Assembly: GCA_963789885.1 (NCBI GenBank)
Contig: CAWBNB010000070.1
Span: 1-58,419 of the forward strand
Reading direction: 5' to 3'
Length of the DNA: 58,419 bases
Source of the DNA: DATEDA01 sp963789885
Lineage (GTDB): Bacteria; Pseudomonadota; Gammaproteobacteria; Burkholderiales; SG8-39
Each line of letters begins with the position of its first letter. Positions within the stretch are counted from its first letter, which is position 1. The notes beneath the pieces are model-generated. The model was given only the letters and a program-made list of their open reading frames with translations. It made no database searches and had not been told where the DNA came from. Shown here piece after piece: positions 54,381 through 58,419 of the stretch. The position numbers and the translations under genes were made by a program.

Positions 54381-55783
54381 ATGATTTCCCGACGCAACTT
54401 CCTCGACGGCGCCGGCGCGCGCCGCGGCGCTGCGGCGCCGCGCATGGTCAGCCGCGTGCGCGCTGGCCGCGCTGCCCGAGCCGGTCGATCCAGACCAGAG
54501 CGCGCGACACAATGCCGCCGCTCGTGCCGCCGACACGGCCGGCCCTACAACCCGGTCGTCACGCTCAACGGCTGGACGCTGCCCTGGCGCATGAACAACG
54601 GCGTGAAGGAGTTCCACCTCGTCGCCGAGCCGGTGGTGCGCGAGATGGCGCCCGGCATGAAGGCGCACCTGTGGGGCTACAACGGCCAGTCGCCCGGGGC
54701 CGACGATCGAAGTGCGTCGAAGGCGACCGGGTGCGCATCTTCGTCACCAACAAGCTGCCCGAGCACACCAGCGATCCACTGGCACGGCCAGCGCCTGCCC
54801 AACGGCATGGACGGCGTCGGCGGCCTGACCCAGCCGCAGCATCCCGCCCGGCAAGACCTTCGTCTACGAGTTCGTCGCGCGACGCCCCGGCACCTTCATG
54901 TACCACCCGCACGCCGACGAGATGGTGCAGATGGCGATGGGCATGATGGGCTTCTGGGTCACGCACCCGAAGGCAAGCATCCGCTGATCGACGCGGTCGA
55001 CCGCGACTTCGTGCTTCCTGCTCAACGCCTACGACATCGATCCCGGCAGCTACACGCCGAAGATCATGACGATGCTCGACTTCAACCTGTGGAGCTGGAA
55101 CAGCCGCATCTTCCCGGGCATCGACCCGCTGGTCGTGCGCAAGGACGACAAGGTGCGCATCCGCATCGGCAACCTGACGATGACCAACCACCCGATCCAC
55201 CTGCACGGCCACGAGTTCCTGGTCACCGGCACCGACGGCGGCCCGACGCCGAAGAGCGCGCGCTGGCCCGAGGTGACGACCGACGTCGCGGTCGGCCAGA
55301 TGCGCGCAGATCGAGTTCGTCGCCGACGAGGAAGGCGACTGGGCCTTCCACTGCCACAAGATCGCACCACACGATGAACGCGATGGGCCACGACGTGCCG
55401 ACGATGATCGGCGTCGACCACCGCGGCGTCGCGCGAGAAGATCACGCAAGCTCGATGCCCGACTACATGGTGATGGGCGAGCGCGGCATGGCCGACATGG
55501 GCGAGATGGAGATGCCGCTGCCCGACAACACGCTGCCGATGATGACCGGCAGGGCCCGTTCGGCGCGGTCGAGATGGGCGGCATGTTCAGCGTGCGTGAA
55601 GGTGCGCGAAGGACCAGACGCGCGGCGACTACAAGGACCCGGGCTGGTACAAGCACCCGCCCGGCACCGTGGCCTACGAATGGACGGGGGCGCCGCAGCC
55701 GCTCGCGCGCGCGCCGGATGCCCGCCAAGGCCGATGCGAAGACCATGAATGTCCGCCGCGGCGGCGGACACGCCAACCATTGA
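54381..55783 (+). CDS. copA: CopA-type copper-resistance multicopper oxidase (frameshifted)
   Basis: A CopA-like oxidase of about 467 codons. Start MISRRNFL suggests a twin-arginine signal. Copper ligands are all found: IHWHGQRLPNGMDGVGGLTQP region, FMYHPHADEMVQMAMGMMGF, HPIHLHGHEF and WAFHCHKSHHTMNAMGH; the end contains KHPPGTVAYEWT and PAKADAKTMN. Frame changes of one base near 54430-54520, 54710, 54770, 54840, 54970, 55014, 55305, 55361, 55434, 55550, 55595 and 55611. It oxidises periplasmic Cu(I). Protein blocks read cleanly between breaks, so sequence error is likely. Confidence 0.82.
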
Positions 55784-55800
55784 TCAACGAGGAGACCAAG

Positions 55801-56306
55801 ATGACCAAGAACCTGATCCTGCTCGGCCGTGCTGGCCCTCGCACCCGTCGCCGCCCTTGCCCACGGCGACGAGCAACACAAGCCGGCGAAGAAGGCCGCG
55901 GCGCAGCCGATGGTCGAGACCGACGTTCGGCCGCACGGGCGACCCGCAGCAAGGTCACGCGCACCGTCAAGATCGACATGAGCCGACACGATGCGCTTCA
56001 CGCCGGCGGAGCTCGAGGTCACGCAGGGCGACACCGTCAGGTTCGTGGTCCGGAACTCGGGCAAGACCATGCACGAGATCGTGCTCGGCACGATGAAGGA
56101 GCTGAAGGACCACGCCGAGCTGATGAGGAAGCATCCCGGCATGGAGCACGACGAGCCCTACATGGCGCACGTCGCGCCGGGCAAGACCGCAGGAGATCGT
56201 CTGGCAGTTCACCAAGGCCGGCGAGTTTCACTACGGCTGCCTGATCCCCGGCCACTTCGAGGCCGGGATGGTCGGCAAGGTCCGCGTCAAGGCGGCCGCC
56301 AAATGA
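55801..56306 (+). CDS. Cupredoxin-family copper-binding protein (frameshifted)
   Basis: About 168 codons. Exported (MTKNLILL start) and with a single cupredoxin domain: MRFTPAELEVTQGDTVRFVVRN, GKTMHEIVLG (His ligand), MELKD..., and the C-terminal loop CLIPGHFEAGM with Cys, His and Met ligands. Frame changes near 55830, 55950, 55985 and 56190. Plastocyanin/azurin-like proteins of this type in cop operons bind and carry periplasmic copper. Follows copA by 17 bases. Confidence 0.78.
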
Positions 56307-56316
56307 GGGCAATCCC

Positions 56317-56757
56317 ATGAAACATCCACTCATCGCCTCGCTCGCGCTCGCGGCGGCGCTCCTCTCGCCCAGCCTCCGGGCCGAACCGGTCATCGACGTC
56401 TACAAGCGCTCGACCTGCATCTGCTGTGCGAAATGGATGAGCCACCTGCGGGCGAACGGCTTCACGGTGCGTGGGCACGACGTGCGCAAGGTCAAACCGT
56501 ATCGGGAGCAGGCCGGCGTGCCGAGCGGGCTCGGCGCGTGCCACACCGCGACCATCGACGGCTACGTGATCGAGGGCCACGTGCCGGCCGAAGACATCAA
56601 GCGGCTGCTCGCCGAGCGTCCGAAGGCGCGCGGTCTTGCCGTCCCCGGGATGCCGGAAGGCTCGCCCGGGATGGAGGGGCCGCGCAGCGAGCCCTACGAG
56701 GTGCTGCTGATCCTGCCCGACGGCACGCATCGCACCTATGCCACCCACGGGAAATGA
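56317..56757 (+). CDS. DUF411 copper-binding protein
   Basis: A 146-residue exported protein: signal peptide (MKHPLIASLALAAALLSPS), then the DUF411 metal motif STCICCAKW (C34, C36, C37), HLRANGFTVRGHDV, and CHTATIDGYVIEGHVPAEDIKRLL (second Cys). Members are copper-binding proteins in cop regions and may pass copper between periplasmic partners. Frame is clean, in contrast to the two upstream genes. Eleven bases after the cupredoxin gene. Confidence 0.85.
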   Translation: MKHPLIASLALAAALLSPSLRAEPVIDVYKRSTCICCAKWMSHLRANGFTVRGHDVRKVKPYREQAGVPSGLGACHTATIDGYVIEGHVPAEDIKRLLAERPKARGLAVPGMPEGSPGMEGPRSEPYEVLLILPDGTHRTYATHGK

Positions 56758-56779
56758 CCGTCAACGAAAGGATCTACCG

Positions 56780-57115
56780 ATGAAGATTTCCGCAACCCTT
56801 GCCCTCGTCGCCGCGTTCGGCTTCGGCCTGCCGGCCTTAGGACAGACCTCGACCGATCATTCCGCCCACCACGGCGCGTCCGCCGACGCCGCCGCGCTCG
56901 TCGACGGCGAAGTGCGCAAGGTCGACAAGGAGGCGAAGAAGCTGACGATCAAGCACGACCCGATCGCCAGCCTCGACATGCCCGCGATGACGATGGTGTT
57001 CCAGGTGAAGGACGCTGCGATGCTCGACCAGGTGAAGGCGGGCGACAAGGTGAAGTTCACCGCCGAGAAGCTAGGCGGCGCTTTCACCGTGACGCGCATC
57101 GAGCCGGCGAAGTGA
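56780..57115 (+). CDS. CusF-like periplasmic copper chaperone
   Basis: A 111-residue protein with signal peptide (ISATLALVAAFGFGLPALG) and the CusF fold: VDGEVRKVDKEAKKLTIKHDPI followed by LDMPAMTMVFQV, which carries the His and the two Met ligands of the copper site; the Trp that caps CusF copper in E. coli is not in this segment. Binds Cu(I)/Ag(I) and hands it to the efflux system. Last gene of the operon. Confidence 0.85.
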   Translation: MKISATLALVAAFGFGLPALGQTSTDHSAHHGASADAAALVDGEVRKVDKEAKKLTIKHDPIASLDMPAMTMVFQVKDAAMLDQVKAGDKVKFTAEKLGGAFTVTRIEPAK

Positions 57116-57334
57116 CGGTACGGCGATGAGGCTGGGGCCCGGAGGGATGCGTCCGTGCGCAACCGCCGCGTTCTCGCAGCCACCGCATCAGCCCTGGAAG
57201 GGCCGCGAACCGCGGGCCCTGAAGGCGACCCACGGCATGCCGGGGCGCATCAGCATTGACGGCGCGGCCCCTCCTTCGGCCGCGCCCGGGTGACCCACCA
57301 GCGGAGCCAGACCGAGCGCGCCGTGAAGACGACT

Positions 57335-57352
57335 GATTACGTTTTTGTAATC
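57335..57352. promoter_or_regulatory. Candidate copper-response operator (GATTAC-N6-GTAATC)
   Basis: Perfect 6-6-6 inverted repeat GATTAC GTTTTT GTAATC with an AT-rich centre. It resembles the response-regulator sites (CopR/CusR type, TTAC-N-GTAA) of copper operons. It lies 138 bases upstream of the gene at 57490. No copRS genes are in the window. Confidence 0.5.
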
Positions 57353-57442
57353 TCAGGGCGAACGGAGACCGAGAGCCGCGGGGCCTTGCCTGCTCGTGCG
57401 GCACCGGCTCGAAGGCGTCCGGCGGGCGGGAACGACTCGGAA

Positions 57443-57456
57443 TTGATCCCGATCAA
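57443..57456. promoter_or_regulatory. Short palindrome TTGATC-CC-GATCAA
   Basis: A perfect 6-2-6 inverted repeat 34-47 bases before the ATG at 57490. A possible second operator; GATC-rich so chance cannot be excluded. Confidence 0.3.
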
Positions 57457-57489
57457 CTGGCACGCCGCCGCCGGCCGGACAATGCGCGC

Positions 57490-57918
57490 ATGGGCATGAC
57501 CCGACAAAAATCGTTCTCCTTCCAGCGCTTGCGCCGGGCCGGGTGGGCGAAGCTCGTCGTCCTCTGCATAGCCCTGTTCGTCGCGCTCGTTCCCGTCGCG
57601 CAGGCGTTCTGCCTCATCGAATTGCCAGCGGGAACCCCGTCATCGGTGTCGATCGGCGCCGACGGGCACGCGGGCGCTCCCGCCGGCGACGAAGCTCCCG
57701 ATCCCTGCTGCGATCACCCGCCGTTCGTCCTCTCTGCGCCTGGCGACAAGGCCGATGATCTCGCGACGGCATCGGCGCGCACCGTTGCCGAGCCGGTGAT
57801 GCCGGTTGCGATGGTTCGCCAACCGTCCTTCCGCGCGAACGCTCAAACGACGCCCCGCGTCGATGCCTCACCTCCGCCGGAGCAGCGGTTCCGGCGCCTG
57901 AAGCGGCTCCTCATCTGA
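57490..57918 (+). CDS. Exported hypothetical protein near cop genes
   Basis: A 142-residue protein with a basic start, a signal/anchor (AKLVVLCIALFVALVPVAQAFC), and a Cys-Cys-Asp-His (PDPCCDHPPFVL) motif that could bind metal. The rest is Ala/Pro-rich. It is separated from the CusF-like gene by 370 bases that contain the candidate copper operator, so it is probably its own unit, induced by copper. Similar DUF2946-like small proteins occur near copper genes; the family link is tentative. Confidence 0.6.
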   Translation: MGMTRQKSFSFQRLRRAGWAKLVVLCIALFVALVPVAQAFCLIELPAGTPSSVSIGADGHAGAPAGDEAPDPCCDHPPFVLSAPGDKADDLATASARTVAEPVMPVAMVRQPSFRANAQTTPRVDASPPPEQRFRRLKRLLI

Positions 57919-58130
57919 TCTTCCCCGGGCGGCGTCCGTCCGCCCGCTCGCGTGTCGGCGAAGGCTTGCGCTTGACGCTCTGCGCGGCATAGCCGGGCCG
58001 CCGACACACGCCTCGGGTCGACGACACCCCCGAACTTCGACATCGCTCGTTGCGGTGCGGGAACGCGTGCCGCGACGGGTCCCGGGTCCGGGTGACCCAG
58101 CGTTCCAGTGACGGAGTGAAGGATGACGAG

Positions 58131-58419
58131 ATGGTTGCAGACGAGGGGTTCCTCCCCGGGCGAATGCTCGAGCGCGCCGGGGTCCCGGAGCTCGGCATGA
58201 GTCTCGGCGTTGCCGAGGTGGCGCGTGCCGCGGGCGTGTCGCCGCACACGGTCCGCTACTACGTCGCGCGCGGTCTGTTGCGGGCAAAGAAGGATGCGCG
58301 GAGCGGCTACCACCGCTTCACCGCCGGCGACGCACGGACCCTCGCGTTCATCCGGCGCGCCCAGGCGCTCGGGTTCTCGCTCCGCGAGATCGAAACGATC
58401 GTAGCCATGAGCCGCCGGC
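58131..58419 (+). CDS. MerR-family regulator (partial, cut by window end)
   Basis: The first 96 codons of a MerR-type regulator. An unusual 22-residue N-terminal extension precedes MSLGVAEVARAAGVSPHTVRYYVARGLL, the winged-helix of the family (note R-Y-Y), then YHRFTAGDARTLAFIRRAQALGFSLREIETIV. The metal-binding C-terminal loop, which would tell the sensed metal, lies beyond the window. An internal ATG at 58197 is an alternative start. Likely regulates a downstream or the adjoining copper/metal genes. Confidence 0.82.
   Translation, partial: MVADEGFLPGRMLERAGVPELGMSLGVAEVARAAGVSPHTVRYYVARGLLRAKKDARSGYHRFTAGDARTLAFIRRAQALGFSLREIETIVAMSRR

Noticed and set aside
1..58419. CRISPR arrays, tRNA or rRNA genes, and replication-initiator iterons.
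   Set aside because: No regularly spaced repeats, no tRNA-like cloverleaf ends, no rRNA motifs and no iteron array were seen by reading.

Overview
The window is 58.4 kb of GC-rich DNA from a proteobacterium, most likely beta or gamma: the genes have strong Shine-Dalgarno sites, high-GC codon use, CzcCBA and copper-resistance operons of that lineage, and DUF932, DUF1173 and AcaB/DUF1845-type genes. No ribosomal RNA, tRNA or core housekeeping operon is visible. A ParM/StbA-type partition gene, two toxin-antitoxin pairs, several tyrosine recombinases, a zinc-ribbon/Toprim primase-like gene and blocks of small unknown genes point to a large plasmid or integrative element. No conjugation genes or replication initiator are visible, so the exact type stays open.

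Layout. 0-11.4 kb: a MazF/PemK-type toxin with its antitoxin, a small unknown gene, an amidohydrolase, a uracil-DNA-glycosylase-fold protein, a 1465-residue protein whose C-terminal third resembles the TcB-binding part of TcA insecticidal-toxin subunits, and a ParM/StbA actin-like gene overlapping a small partner. 11.7-18 kb: a lone tyrosine recombinase, then a Recombinase-In-Trio (RIT) element that has split a radC gene in two. 18-34.8 kb: element backbone with an UvrD-like helicase, a secreted nuclease, DUF1173, an ATP-dependent DNA ligase, a YchF-like protein with no recognisable G domain, ParDE between two copies of a primase segment, a GHKL ATPase, DUF1845/AcaB-like, DUF932, a helix-turn-helix protein and SRAP.

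35-46.4 kb: zinc/cadmium/cobalt resistance, with PII, P-type ATPase, a periplasmic protein, czcA, czcB, czcC and a CzcI-like protein in one minus-strand run, then a CDF exporter divergent from an ArsR regulator. 46.4-58.4 kb: copper resistance and periplasmic redox proteins. These are a Met-rich cytochrome-like protein, a Tat-exported multicopper oxidase, a cytochrome c, a P-type ATPase remnant, a universal stress protein, then a plus-strand cop operon (TolC-type protein, CopA oxidase, cupredoxin, DUF411, CusF-like). A MerR-type regulator is cut by the window end.

Together, the metal region combines inner-membrane pumps, an RND tripartite exporter, periplasmic copper oxidation and copper chaperones. 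The backbone combines partition, addiction, site-specific recombination and an unusual number of DNA-repair activities (UDG fold, SRAP, ligase, helicase, nuclease, RadC). Several genes are broken by single-base indels clustered in a few patches (about 15.6, 19.0-20.9, 23.6, 29.1-29.5, 38.6-42, 50 and 53.3-56.2 kb). The encoded protein continues in another frame with its motifs intact, so these look more like sequence errors than decay.
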